Shown piece after piece: positions 19,420 through 28,769 of a stretch of DNA of 64,000 nt. The notes beneath the pieces are model-generated. The model had not been told where the DNA came from, made no database searches, and was given only the letters and a program-made list of their open reading frames with translations. Origin of the DNA: Desulfomonile sp963700305 (GTDB lineage Bacteria > Desulfobacterota > Desulfomonilia > Desulfomonilales > Desulfomonilaceae); assembly GCA_963700305.1 (NCBI GenBank), contig CAVOXB010000011.1, positions 186,001 to 250,000 on the forward strand, read 5' to 3'. Made by a program: the position numbers and the translations under genes. How positions within the stretch are numbered: position 1 is the first letter of the stretch; each line of letters begins with the position of its first letter.

Positions 19420-19564
19420 CGCTTTTTCCTGGTTCCCAGGCTCTGCCTGGGAACCCATATCTTCCGGGCTCCGCCCGGTAACTAGTTGTAATTCAGCTCG
19501 ATAATGGAGGCGGAACCTCCAGGTCATGCATTCCCAGCAGAGCCTGGGAACGAGAAAAAGCCAT
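19420..19564. repeat. MITE-like compound palindromic repeat
   Basis: In the 600-base gene-free stretch 19180-19781 lies a long inverted repeat. The left arm has CTTTTTCCTGGTTCCCAGGC and the right arm, reversed, CTTTTTCTCGTTCCCAGGC. The left arm contains a perfect hairpin (GGTTCCCAGGC/GCCTGGGAACC, 19431-19455). Between the arms are smaller hairpins CCGGGC/GCCCGG and TGGAGG/CCTCCA. No transposase is nearby. Half copies with GAGCCTGGGAACGAG occur near 32930. The rest of the gap shows nothing. Confidence 0.65.
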
Positions 19565-19781
19565 GAGGCAGTTCGTTCCGAGACCGCGCCAAAATTGGAT
19601 CTCGGTATAAAATCCTGCCGCGTCCAGTCATGTCGATGCCGATCCAATATTGGATAGATAATTACTCGGTGATTTTCAACTCATAGGTGTGTCATTCACA
19701 TCGATATTAAATTCTACTTGCTTCCTCGCGCCACAATGATATAGCCGTTAGCAATTCAAACCTCTCGCGGAGGGGAACCAA

Positions 19782-20925
19782 ATGGACAGTCTGAACGCGA
19801 GTTCACAGTCAAATGCTATTGATAACACTGTAAGGGAATCTTCGCAGCAATGCACTGTAATGCCAGGGTCAATCTCACCTGAACTCAGTTCCCGAGTATA
19901 CAACGCGGGGACTTGCGGGTGCTCGATCTCGGCGAATAATTCCGACAGCAAAAGAGTGGAAGAGGCTCTCGATAAGATCTTGGGCACGCAAAAACCGATT
20001 GGAACAGGTCCGCCTGAACCTAGCCCAAGTGGATCGCATAGGCCTTTCGTGCCGTACGGTTGCAGGACTGATAGAGGCTGTGGCACGGCACCTCGAACAT
20101 TCCTTGGATCTCCTCGCTGTAAGGATTCTTCTGGCTGAAGGCCAAGAAATTGCCGAGGTCTTTAGAAGGTCCGCAGCTTACGGTGGTGGAACCATCTCTG
20201 GCGACTTGTGCCCGTACGACGGCGAGTCTCCCTTGTTCTTAGGCAGTCAGGACTACGATTTTCTGCGAATGTTCTTTGGAGAAGAGGCTGAAAATATTGG
20301 CTCGGGTGTAATTGTGCTTCTGACTGGCGATCACCCGCTCGGGGTCCTGTGTTTGGCAAGCGGTGATCCTCTGAGATACTCGACCGTGAAAAGTACGGTG
20401 CTCATCCAAGGGCTCGCGGATAAAATTTGTCTAGCCCTTATGAACGCATTGGATCATGAAAATGCGGCTCGGGCTCCGTTATTGAGTGACGTTGAAGGCG
20501 TTTACAGCGAGTCCTTCTTCCAGGAATATCTTCTGAAAGAATTCAACAGATCGTGGAGAACGCACAAGCCGTTCACCCTGATGGCGCTCAACTGGAGAAA
20601 CGGGAAAGCGACAGATTTGAAAAGCGGAGAGCTGATTGATCTGTTGCGTCGAAATCTACGTGCAGCGGACCTGATTGCAAAGGCAGAATCAGTAGGATTA
20701 TGGGCACTGCTTCCTGAAACTGACCCGATGGAGGCTCAGGAGATAGCGGAAAGGCTGTTGAGCCATGCGGGGGAAACGTTTCCCGAAGCAACGATAAATA
20801 TAGGGATCACGGGATTCTCTCGAAGCGCCACGGCAATGGCCGTACTGCTGAAACGAGCAAAAGAGGCCCTCGATGAGGCAATTCAGCATAAGCTTCGCGT
20901 TGTGATAAAGGTAGAAGGCGAATGA
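19782..20925 (+). CDS. GAF-like sensor with degenerate GGDEF domain, frameshifted
   Basis: About 380 residues after joining two frames near 19978-19985 (ALDKIL then ARKNRLEQVRLNLAQVDR). The start has GGAGGGG six bases before the ATG. The N-terminal 65 residues are unassigned. The middle (VDRIGLSCRTVAGLIEAVARHLEH to LADKICLALMNALDHE) resembles a DUF484/GAF domain. The C-terminus (FTLMALNWRNGK to AIQHKLRVVIKV) has a GGDEF-domain fold pattern with LLRRNLRAADLIAK and GLWALLPETD but no GGDEF signature. It is therefore unlikely to make c-di-GMP and may be a regulatory or nucleotide-binding remnant. It stands alone on the plus strand. Confidence 0.65.
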
Positions 20926-21033
20926 TTCCAGCGCCTTCAAGAGTCATGCGACAGATTTCCATCCGTAATTTCTCATTCTCAGGCCCTGCCTCATTCGCTC
21001 TAACATACAATTCATTCAACTCATTTTGTCCTC

Positions 21034-21235
21034 TGTTCCGGAGGAACAGTGGATAGTAGGCCGGCGATTTATCGCCGGTTAATGGGTAAATTGAAGAATT
21101 TTCAAGTCCCAGAGGGACGGCTGATTCATGATAAGAAGATCAGTCGTCCCTTCCGGGACTACTCGTTGATTTTGGTCGCTTTCCCGGCGATGAATCGCCG
21201 GGCTATTTTCTGCTCGTCCCTACTGGACGAAACAG
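21034..21235. repeat. nested palindromic extragenic repeat (REP/BIME-like)
   Basis: Five inverted units nest in 200 bases: TGTTCC/GGAACA (21034-21048), CCGGCGAT/ATCGCCGG (21061-21078), AGTCCC with GGGACT (21105-21160 region), ACGGCTGAT with ATCAGTCGT around the centre, and CCCGGCGAT/ATCGCCGGG (21183-21202). The whole block is roughly symmetric about 21130. It separates two convergent genes. No transposase is present. Confidence 0.65.
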
Positions 21236-21342
21236 GCTCGGAACTAAGGCTAACCGCCCATGAGGCTCTGCCTCCATTATCATTGAAATAAAGTCATTTT
21301 GTCGAGCGGAGCCCGGAAGGCAGACGTTTCAGTTTCATACTG

Positions 21343-22764
21343 CTATACATCATCAAAATCGGCGACTCTTAGTTCCGCGCCGAGACACTTCAGCTGCTGG
21401 CTGAATCCTTCCATGAGTTGGTTCAATTCAAATTTAGATTCGTCTTCATAAAACATGAACAGGGTCATCATCCGTCTTTTGTGACGAGATTCGGCTGAGA
21501 CGCTCTCTGCCGCGTTTGGTTCCATTGCCATAAGATCGCTTATGATTTCGCGACAATTCTGGTATCTCAGGCCCGGGTCTTTCTGGGTGGCCTTGGCTAT
21601 GAACGCACAGAATTCTTCGGGCAAATCCGGGTTAAGGGCTTGCGGATCGGGAGTGACCTCTGTTATGTGAGCTCTCAATACTGAGCATACGTCGTCTGGA
21701 AAAGGCCGGGAGCCTGTGGCCATTTCGAAGGCAGTTATGCCCAGTGAGTACACGTCCGTACGCGGGTCCACGGGTTCGCCCTCTATCTGTTCAGGAGCCA
21801 TGTAAAAGACTGTTCCTGGCAGATCGTCGGAGCAGCCTCCTATGGGAGACGCCAGTCCGAAATCAACGATTTTCACTCTGTCACTATTCTCGATAAAAAT
21901 ATTTCCAGGCTTCACATCCTGATGCACAATACCCTGCTGATGCGCATAATCCAGGCCGGCACAGACCTGCATGAGAATCTGCAGCATTCTCCTGTAGGGC
22001 AGCCGCAGCTTGTTCGTTAATATGTGGCGCAGAGTGATGCCTTCAAGGTGCTCCATTACGATGAAGACCGTTCGAAAAACGTGTTCGATATCGTACACTT
22101 TTACAATATTTTCGTGATTTAGCCTGGCAATGATTTTGGCCTCATTCTGGAATTTTCCTAGGAAGTCAGGATCTCGTGCCATATTGTGCTTGAGCATCTT
22201 GATTGCCACAGGAAAATTGAGTATTGAATGCACCCCCTTGTAGACAATGCTCCAACCGCCTTCGGCCACCATATCGCTTATGGTGTATCGTCCGATGCAT
22301 CGTTCTGCAGTGATCTTTCTACTGCAAAGCCTTTCAGTGGAAATATCGCTCAAGAAGTCCTGCACTGGCCGACATAAAGAGGAAATGGCATCGAATGCAT
22401 CCAGACTGATGGTCCACACGAGCATGTCGGTTTCCGCGTGAACGTTTGCGCTCCGCGTTTCACCAGTGAGCACGGCCAGTTCCCCGACAATTTCTCCGCG
22501 TTTTAATCTGGAAATCGGATAGGATTGACCGTTCTTATCCAGGCTGACAATGCAGGTCCCTTCTTGGATGAGGTAAAAGCAGCTCCCTTTGTCCCCTTGT
22601 GAGATGAATTTCTCCGCCGCAGGAATGCTCTTTTTCGTCATGCAACTGATCAACGGGTGCTTGAAATTTTCTGGCGTAGCTTCCAACAACTCGGTTTTCA
22701 TCAGAAATTGAAAATCCTCGACAGGTATATTGAGTGCCCGCCTGCGTTTTTTGTGACCATTCAT
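21343..22764 (-). CDS. Ser/Thr protein kinase with N-terminal cyclic-nucleotide-binding domain
   Basis: A 473-residue cytosolic kinase. A cNMP/CRP-like sensor covers about residues 40-145 (ISQGDKGSCFYLIQEGTCIVS, RLKRGEIVGELAVLTGETRS, with the usual GE.A.L.G..R pattern). The kinase domain (about 165-420) has VAIKMLK, HQDVKPGNIFIE, DFGLASP, GTVFYMAPEQ and DVYSLGITAFEM. The catalytic loop reads HQD, not HRD, so it is a non-RD kinase that may not need activation-loop phosphorylation. The ATG at 22764, seven bases after GGAGG, is preferred over 22818. The hybrid histidine kinase lies 150 bases upstream on the same strand. Confidence 0.92.
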   Translation of the reverse strand: MNGHKKRRRALNIPVEDFQFLMKTELLEATPENFKHPLISCMTKKSIPAAEKFISQGDKGSCFYLIQEGTCIVSLDKNGQSYPISRLKRGEIVGELAVLTGETRSANVHAETDMLVWTISLDAFDAISSLCRPVQDFLSDISTERLCSRKITAERCIGRYTISDMVAEGGWSIVYKGVHSILNFPVAIKMLKHNMARDPDFLGKFQNEAKIIARLNHENIVKVYDIEHVFRTVFIVMEHLEGITLRHILTNKLRLPYRRMLQILMQVCAGLDYAHQQGIVHQDVKPGNIFIENSDRVKIVDFGLASPIGGCSDDLPGTVFYMAPEQIEGEPVDPRTDVYSLGITAFEMATGSRPFPDDVCSVLRAHITEVTPDPQALNPDLPEEFCAFIAKATQKDPGLRYQNCREIISDLMAMEPNAAESVSAESRHKRRMMTLFMFYEDESKFELNQLMEGFSQQLKCLGAELRVADFDDV

Positions 22765-22913
22765 GGGAGCCTCCGAAACGCTTAACACGATTGAGACGGT
22801 TTTGCCGAACGCTTCCATTAAATTCTATTTCTCATAACGAGGAATTGAATTGACTTAAGTCAAAGTGTGTTTTTTTCTGGGACGGGTGATGGGAGCAGAA
22901 AGGTTTCCCTAGG

Positions 22914-25082
22914 CTAGCGATTTATCACGCGATGCAACACTTCGCTGAGTTGTTCCGCGTCATAGGGTTTTGCCACAACTCCGCAAAAGCCGTAATTCTT
23001 GAAGTCAGCCATTACAGGATCATCTGAATATCCGCTTGAAACAACTGCCTTGACGGACGGATCTATTTCAAGGAGCTTTTGTATTGCTTCTCTCCCTCCC
23101 ATTCCGCCGGGTATGGTAAGGTCCATGAGGACGCAATCAAAGGGTGCTCCTTCTTGCCTTGCCCGGCAATATGCATCGAGAGTCTCCTGGCCGTCGGCCG
23201 CAAAGTCTACATCATATCCCAATAGGTCAAGCAGTTCCCCCACGAAATTCCTCAGCATCTCTTCATCGTCCATGACGAGAATCCTGCCGTTGCCTTGAAT
23301 GGGCTTATCCTTCACCCTCTCCTTTAGGGGCCGCTTATGGGCGGACACCGGTAGGTAAATATGGAACGTGGTTCCCATTCCGATTTCCGATTCCACTGTG
23401 ATCATAGCGTCATGGTTCTTGAGGATGGAATATGAAGTGGCAAGGCCCAGTCCGCTGCCTCTTTTTTTGGTGGTGAAGTAGGGATCGAAAATCTTGGGCA
23501 ACACCTCTTGTGGTATTCCGAGGCCTTCATCAGTCACGGAAAGCTTCACGTATCTACCAGCGGCAAGAGTAGAGTTCGCGTCCTGTTCCGGCCATACAGT
23601 GGCATTTTCGGCTTCGACTCTTATTGTGCCTCCATCGGGCATGGCTTGACACGCATTGATCATCAAATTGTGAATCACCTGACTGATCTGGCCTTCGTCT
23701 ATTTCCAGTGTACACAGGTCATCAGCTATCTCGAATCGGCAGCGCACATTTGACCCTCTAAGCGCGAATTTGGCCGACTCGCTCAGCACGTCCGCAATGG
23801 AAACGGTCTTCTTTACCGGCGCGCCTCCCTTTGCAAATGTGAGCAACTGCTGAGTCAAGTCCTTGGCCCTAAGAGATGCCTTTTCTGCTTCGTCCAACCT
23901 CAGGACCGCCTTGTCTCCAGGTTGTGAATGCATTTTTGCCAGGCTCACATTTCCTAGAATAGCGGTAAGCAGATTGTTAAAATCGTGAGCTATGCCGCCG
24001 GCCAGTACTCCTAGGGATTCGAGCTTTTGGGCTTTGATAAGCTCTTCTTCAATTCTTTTACTTTCGGTAATGTCGCGGAGGACAAGAATTACGCCAATGA
24101 TTTTATTCACATGATCGAGAATTGGTGTTCCGCTCACCGCTACAATCCGCTCGGTGCCTCCTCTTGAGACAAGCGTGATCTCGTCACCGACCCCGAATAA
24201 CCCGCCGCTTATTAGGATGTTTGCAACGACGGTTTCGCCGCTTTCTCTTGTCTCTGTCTTGACGAGATTGCAGACCGAAGTTATGGGCCGTCCAATTGCC
24301 TCTTCCTGAGGCCAACCCGTGAACTCCTCCGCCGCCCTGTTCATGAGTATCACTTCGCCTTCAGTATTGGTGGTGATCACACCGTCAAGAATGGTGCGCA
24401 GCGTTACCGAAAGGCGTTCTTTTTCTGAGGCCAGGGCCTCTTCCGTTCGTTTACGTTCTTCAATTTCTTGCTTTAGGAGGTCCGTTCGCTCTGCCACGAG
24501 CTTTTGCAGCTCTTCATTTACCATTACTAGCTTCGTTCGCATGTCGCGAAGATTCCGGTTTTGTTCCACCGCGTCTTGATACGTGGAAAGCAGTAGATTT
24601 AGGATTTGATACCTGGAAGATTTTATCAGGTAGCGTTTTGCACCGATATAAACCTCTATCTCCTCGCCGGGGTTATCTCCTTTGCGCTTTTCCAGAGCTC
24701 CCAGAACGGATTCGATTCTGGAAATCAGCGTCTTCGCTTCGTAAGGTTTACTTATGTAACTGTCAGCCCCGGATTCGAGCCCGAGAAATACATCTTCAGG
24801 ATTTGAAAGAGAAGTCAGTAAGATTATGGGAATGTGGCCGACAACCGGATCTTGCTTGATGGTGCGACACATTTGATACCCGTCCATTTCGGGCATTATT
24901 ATGTCACTGACAATTACTGACAGGCCGTTCTCACGTGCTGCCGCGAGGCCCTCCTTACCGTTGTAAGCCACGACCACATCGTACCCGTGCTCTTCCAACA
25001 GTCGCTTCAGGCGCTTCGCCTGCATTGGGCTGTCTTCAACGATCAGGATTTTGTGGCGACCTTCCATGACCGTTTTGATCAC
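22914..25082 (-). CDS. hybrid sensor histidine kinase (REC-PAS-HisKA-HATPase-REC)
   Basis: A 722-residue soluble two-component protein. It has an N-terminal receiver (about 10-130, phosphoacceptor Asp in VSDIIMPEMDG), a coiled coil (about 175-225), and a PAS domain (about 225-345, DGVITTNTEGEVILMNRAAEEFTGW). The HisKA domain has GGIAHDFNNLL near 364. The HATPase has NLMINACQAMPDGG, DEGLGIP and GSGLGLATSY. A C-terminal receiver has DCVLMDLTIPGGMGG. No membrane segment is seen, so the signal is probably internal or comes through the first receiver. No DNA-binding output protein is adjacent. The neighbouring kinase gene hints at mixed His/Ser-Thr signalling (inference). Confidence 0.93.
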   Translation of the reverse strand: MIKTVMEGRHKILIVEDSPMQAKRLKRLLEEHGYDVVVAYNGKEGLAAARENGLSVIVSDIIMPEMDGYQMCRTIKQDPVVGHIPIILLTSLSNPEDVFLGLESGADSYISKPYEAKTLISRIESVLGALEKRKGDNPGEEIEVYIGAKRYLIKSSRYQILNLLLSTYQDAVEQNRNLRDMRTKLVMVNEELQKLVAERTDLLKQEIEERKRTEEALASEKERLSVTLRTILDGVITTNTEGEVILMNRAAEEFTGWPQEEAIGRPITSVCNLVKTETRESGETVVANILISGGLFGVGDEITLVSRGGTERIVAVSGTPILDHVNKIIGVILVLRDITESKRIEEELIKAQKLESLGVLAGGIAHDFNNLLTAILGNVSLAKMHSQPGDKAVLRLDEAEKASLRAKDLTQQLLTFAKGGAPVKKTVSIADVLSESAKFALRGSNVRCRFEIADDLCTLEIDEGQISQVIHNLMINACQAMPDGGTIRVEAENATVWPEQDANSTLAAGRYVKLSVTDEGLGIPQEVLPKIFDPYFTTKKRGSGLGLATSYSILKNHDAMITVESEIGMGTTFHIYLPVSAHKRPLKERVKDKPIQGNGRILVMDDEEMLRNFVGELLDLLGYDVDFAADGQETLDAYCRARQEGAPFDCVLMDLTIPGGMGGREAIQKLLEIDPSVKAVVSSGYSDDPVMADFKNYGFCGVVAKPYDAEQLSEVLHRVINR

Positions 25083-25387
25083 CTTTCATGATTGATAATG
25101 TTCTTTACAGAGGCTTTTCGCGTGGGTGTGGCGTTTGACACCGACATGATATGGAATACACTCAAGCCTCTAACTACATCGAACCGTGATCATTCCGCCT
25201 CTTGGCTGAGGTTTGCGGCACTTGTTCTTATATTTAAAGATAGGAGAATTTGTATCAGGGTAGGAGATTACAGGAGAAGTGGGTCATAGGCAAGATTAAA
25301 TTACTGCCGTGATACAGTTCGCAATATTGTTTCGGTTATGTTAGAAATTCAATTCTGACAAATAGTAATCAACTTGTGGAGGCTTCA
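25083..25387. other. divergent intergenic region
   Basis: The 305 bases between the histidine kinase and the acyl-CoA dehydrogenase gene should hold promoters for both, but I see no -10/-35 pair good enough to call. The only clear signal is the Shine-Dalgarno site TGGAGG before 25388. Confidence 0.4.
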
Positions 25388-26245
25388 ATGGATGTAAAGG
25401 TGTTTGGAGTGGTGGGAGCCGGTCAGATGGGCAACGGGATCGCCCACGTGGCTGCCGCAGCTGGGCTTCATGTGATCATGAACGACGTCAAGCAGGAATT
25501 CGTGGACAATGGCCTGAAGACAATCGGGAAAAATCTTGATCGCGCCGTATCAAAGGGCAAGATGTCGGAATCGGACAAAGCCGACATAATGGGAAGGATC
25601 AAGGGGAGCACCAGCTTGGCCGATTTCAAGGAAGCAGATTTTGTTGTGGAAGCCATCATAGAAAATTTCGATTTAAAGAAGAGCCTCTTTCAGAGTTTGG
25701 ACGAGATTGTCCCTCCTGGGTCAATTCTGGCCAGCAACACATCATCCATTTCCATTACCAAGCTGGCTTCCTGCACGAAAAGGCCGGAGAAATTCATAGG
25801 CATGCACTTTATGAACCCTGTGCCGGTGATGAAACTAGTGGAAATCATCAACGGACTGGCCACTGCTCCTGAAACGACTGACTTGACAGTGGAATTGTCC
25901 AAGAAATTCGGCAAAATTCCGGTTGAGGCAAACGATTATCCTGGGTTCATTTCTAATCGCGTGCTCATGCCCATGATTAATGAGGCTGTCTATGCCCTGT
26001 TCGAGGGTGTGGGAACGCCTCAAGCCATAGATGAAGTAATGAAGCTCGGGATGAATCACCCCATGGGACCTCTGACTCTAGCTGATTTTATCGGACTCGA
26101 CACTTGTCTTGCAATCATGAACGTATTGCACGACGGCTTCGGGGATACCAAGTATCGTCCTTGCCCTCTCCTAAGAAAATACGTTGAAGCGGGCTTTCTC
26201 GGACGTAAAAGTGGTCGCGGTTTTTACGATTATTCTGAAAAATAG
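25388..26245 (+). CDS. 3-hydroxybutyryl-CoA dehydrogenase
   Basis: NAD(P)-dependent oxidation or reduction at C3 of acyl-CoA in beta-oxidation or butyrate-type pathways. The 285 residues comprise an N-terminal Rossmann domain (VFGVVGAGQMGNGIAHVAA) and a C-terminal helical domain. The catalytic His is in GMHFMNPVPVMKLVEI. SNTSSISI, NDYPGFISNRVLMPMINEAV, GMNHPMGPLTLADFIGLD and the final GRKSGRGFYDY are all typical. The ATG at 25388 has GGAGG six bases upstream. It stands alone with no adjacent thiolase or crotonase, so the pathway cannot be fixed from context. Confidence 0.93.
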   Translation: MDVKVFGVVGAGQMGNGIAHVAAAAGLHVIMNDVKQEFVDNGLKTIGKNLDRAVSKGKMSESDKADIMGRIKGSTSLADFKEADFVVEAIIENFDLKKSLFQSLDEIVPPGSILASNTSSISITKLASCTKRPEKFIGMHFMNPVPVMKLVEIINGLATAPETTDLTVELSKKFGKIPVEANDYPGFISNRVLMPMINEAVYALFEGVGTPQAIDEVMKLGMNHPMGPLTLADFIGLDTCLAIMNVLHDGFGDTKYRPCPLLRKYVEAGFLGRKSGRGFYDYSEK

Positions 26246-26280
26246 CGCAAAACCTTGCCCAACTCTTCACAATCCGGTTC

Positions 26281-26360
26281 AATGTCATTGCGGGTAAGCA
26301 TAAGCGTAAATCAGGGTTATCGGGACAGAGGCTCGGTTCAGGCTCTCATTCCCGCAATGA
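26281..26360. repeat. inverted repeat with TGTCATTGCGGG ends
   Basis: TGTCATTGCGGG (26284-26295) and CCCGCAATGACA (about 26348-26360) are perfect inverted ends of a 75-base element after the 3-hydroxybutyryl-CoA dehydrogenase gene. A related CTCGCAATGACA end occurs near 47985. Such CGCAATGAC-ended units are widespread non-coding repeats in this phylum. Nothing in between looks coding. Confidence 0.5.
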
Positions 26361-26387
26361 CATGGATCAGGTCCAATATCTGAAAAG

Positions 26388-27164
26388 ATGAACATTTGTT
26401 TTCCCGATAATGGAAGATCATGCGCGGCTTGCTGCGGATTGTATAACGTAAGCGACGGCTCCAGGCAAGCGCTGGAGAGAAATCTCTCCAGGCGCACCGA
26501 GATATTTCAAGTTACAGAGCGATCACCCGATGCGCTCGAGAATTTCAAGAATGTCACCCGAAAATTTGAGGCTGTCCTCCCCTTGGACGGGGTCATTCAC
26601 GTGTGCGAGTTCGCAGGGTTTCTCAATGCCGACAGGACAGCGGTGGGTTGCATGCTGCATCCCTCGTCCCCGGGGAATGCGCAGGTGGACCTGAGAGGAA
26701 TGTGCCATTACGGGAGCATGGCCTGTAAAACCTTTTATTGCCCCGCGTGGGAAGAGCTGCCTCAGTCATTAGTACCAATCCTCGTGTCTGCGATCGATGA
26801 TTGGCATCTATACGGTTTGGTCATGACTGACGTGGATTTTGTTAGCTCAATATTTTCCTTTGTTCATGCCGCCGGTGGGCCGACAAGTCGGTCGGCAGCA
26901 TTGTCCGGAAAGGCTGAATCACTGCTCAAGGAAATCCTTTGGTGGAAAAGTGAATGGCCGCACGCAAGAGATTCTACGGTCAGAAGGAGCCGGTATTACA
27001 TCAAGGGCAAGCCCCCCACTGTGGATCCGGATGAGAATGCGCAGCGCATTCTGGGGTGCTTGAATTTCACGTTCGGCTCCACCGTCGATTCGCCTGCAGC
27101 AAGAGCTGAGATCAGGGGTAAGTTGGATCGGCTGGCCGAAGCTTGCGCAACGTCCACCTTTTGA
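26388..27164 (+). CDS. Cys-rich protein of unknown function (possible metal or Fe-S binder)
   Basis: 258 residues with no signal peptide or membrane helix. The N-terminal 125 residues contain the Cys motifs: CAACCGLYN near residue 12, then CEFAGFL, GCMLHPS, MCHYGSMACKTFYCPAW. The spacing suggests a metal site in the style of YkgJ-type zinc/iron-chelating proteins. The C-terminal half is helical with WWKSEWPHARDS and an Arg-rich RRSRYYIKGK stretch. I do not recognise a named family. It is a single plus-strand gene between a repeat and another Cys-rich protein. Confidence 0.6.
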   Translation: MNICFPDNGRSCAACCGLYNVSDGSRQALERNLSRRTEIFQVTERSPDALENFKNVTRKFEAVLPLDGVIHVCEFAGFLNADRTAVGCMLHPSSPGNAQVDLRGMCHYGSMACKTFYCPAWEELPQSLVPILVSAIDDWHLYGLVMTDVDFVSSIFSFVHAAGGPTSRSAALSGKAESLLKEILWWKSEWPHARDSTVRRSRYYIKGKPPTVDPDENAQRILGCLNFTFGSTVDSPAARAEIRGKLDRLAEACATSTF

Positions 27165-27462
27165 GCTGACATAATTTTCTTCTTCCTGTGGGGGGTGACG
27201 GCCTTCTTGTCAGCCGATTTGCGGTTTCCCATTCATTGATGGGGGAGGCTTTAGGGTTGGGGTCGCCACGCAGCCGTCATAAATAACCTGCGTTACTTTA
27301 GTGGGTTGCGGGTCATGTTTCATGTAAAATCTAAATATTCTGTCCGGTGAGCACGAAAAGTCTTGACCGTTTGGCCTGCATTTAGTATTGTCGCGGTATA
27401 GATTTGTCCTTCACATGCTTTGGTTGTTATTAAGGGCTATGCAGGCCCGTTGGGAGATTAGT

Positions 27463-27822
27463 ATGCGGCGTTTGGCTTGCATTCTTATGATGGTTGTCGC
27501 TGTTCTCGTAGCTTTGCCTTTGGCGAGTTCCGCATATACCACGGTCTTAGGACCGTGTGAGCTAGTGCCGATTTCCTATGCTCCCTGTGAACCTTTGAAG
27601 TGCGCGGGCGCTCCGCCTCCACCTCACTGCGGGCCATGCCCCCCGCCCATGAAATGCTACCCCAGGAAGATGGTAGGACCGCCTCCTTGCGCAGTCGTAA
27701 TATGTAAGTGGAACCCGCCCACAGCTGCGGATTACAGATGCACGCCGCCCCCGGCATGTCCTCCGCCTCCTGCTTGCGCCCCTGCGCCGTGCCCGCCTCC
27801 GAAGTACAGTTACGGTAAATAA
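27463..27822 (+). CDS. secreted Cys/Pro-rich small protein
   Basis: The ATG at 27463 has GGGAG six bases upstream and begins a signal peptide (MRRLACILMMVVAVLVALPL, cleavage near ASSA). The mature 95 residues are extremely rich in Pro and Cys, with repeated PPPxC and CxPxPPxxC units (CAPAPCPPPKYSYGK at the end). The Cys content suggests disulfides or metal binding in the periplasm or cell surface. No known family. The longer frame from 27388 only adds sequence upstream of the signal peptide. Confidence 0.65.
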   Translation: MRRLACILMMVVAVLVALPLASSAYTTVLGPCELVPISYAPCEPLKCAGAPPPPHCGPCPPPMKCYPRKMVGPPPCAVVICKWNPPTAADYRCTPPPACPPPPACAPAPCPPPKYSYGK

Positions 27823-27976
27823 AAATCATAGCGGATGTCTGCGGAATATCCTGATCTCCGGTTGAGCGAAAGCTGATTCATTCGTGGACCGTATTGCATA
27901 GTCTTGTGCGAATTCATGTTCAGGCTAGAATCGGGGAAACGTTCTTGGTAAGAAGAGCCTCCTCGAAAGGCTATTT

Positions 27977-28582
27977 TCAATGAAGTCCCGGATGTGACGT
28001 GGCATTGCAGAGATCTACTCCTGCATTGAACGCTTCATCGAGGTATTCAGGATGAGCCCGCACTTCCTCTTTGCCGTCAAGTCCCCTGAAAAGAAGCGAG
28101 CGCCATAATTCAGCATCCAAAGGATCAAGAAAATACCGCACAGTCAGAAGCGCACCGTCAAAGAGCTTCTTTCCACTGGTGGCGCCCACTGAAATGAACA
28201 GCCCTTTCTTTTGTTTTGGCCGCGGTCCGGCGGGAAACTGCCTTTCGATCCAGTATTTTTTCACCCACAGTGATTGGCATCTGTCCATGAGTATTTTCGT
28301 GTGAGCGCTCACAGCATAGAAGAATATGGGCGATGCTATGATTATCCCGTCACATTCCAGCAACTGATCGTAGACCTTCTGAAAATCGTCCTGGATGATG
28401 CAACGGCCGTTTTCTTTGCACGCGTAAAGCTCCAGGCAAGGGGACATCTTCAAATCGCGAAGGACGATTTCATCGACGTGGCCACCAGCAGACCTCACCC
28501 CTGCAACTGCTCTGCTTAGTAATGTCGAGGTGTTTCCGTCTCTGCGGGGACTTCCGTGGATTGCAAGAATCTTACACGTCAT
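27977..28582 (-). CDS. NADPH-dependent FMN reductase / iron-sulfur flavoprotein family
   Basis: A 201-residue flavodoxin-like protein. The FMN phosphate loop is GSPRRDGNTSTLL at the N-terminus, and the isoalloxazine-side motif is SPIFFYAVSAHTKILMDRCQ. Between them, CLELYACKENGRCIIQDDF has three cysteines spaced like the compact Cys motif of iron-sulfur flavoproteins, so it may carry a 4Fe-4S cluster. These proteins move electrons between ferredoxin and small acceptors in anaerobes. The gene lies downstream of livH on the same strand, after a stem-loop repeat, so it is probably not part of the liv transcript. Confidence 0.85.
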   Translation of the reverse strand: MTCKILAIHGSPRRDGNTSTLLSRAVAGVRSAGGHVDEIVLRDLKMSPCLELYACKENGRCIIQDDFQKVYDQLLECDGIIIASPIFFYAVSAHTKILMDRCQSLWVKKYWIERQFPAGPRPKQKKGLFISVGATSGKKLFDGALLTVRYFLDPLDAELWRSLLFRGLDGKEEVRAHPEYLDEAFNAGVDLCNATSHPGLH

Positions 28583-28705
28583 GGGAATTCGCTTTCAAAT
28601 CGGTAGGATTGGGGGAACGGCTCCGGCTCCATTCCAAGTCTTTCTAACGTGACCGGAATCCCCATTTCTCGTTTAGAAATAGGGATTCCGGTAAGTGCTA
28701 GAAGT

Positions 28706-28760
28706 TCTTGAAGGGGTTCGGAGAGGAACTTCTTACAAGAAGTTCCTCCCCGAGGATTAT
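28706..28760 (+). repeat. GGGGAGG stem-loop repeat, copy 2
   Basis: Starts AGTTCTTGAAGGGGTTCGGA like the copies at 15125 and 30941. GAGGAACTTCTT (28723-28734) pairs perfectly with AAGAAGTTCCTC (28737-28748). The inner stem differs in sequence from copy 1 but stays paired. It lies just beyond the livH stop, consistent with a 3'-end boundary. Confidence 0.6.
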
Positions 28761-28769
28761 TCTTCGGTC

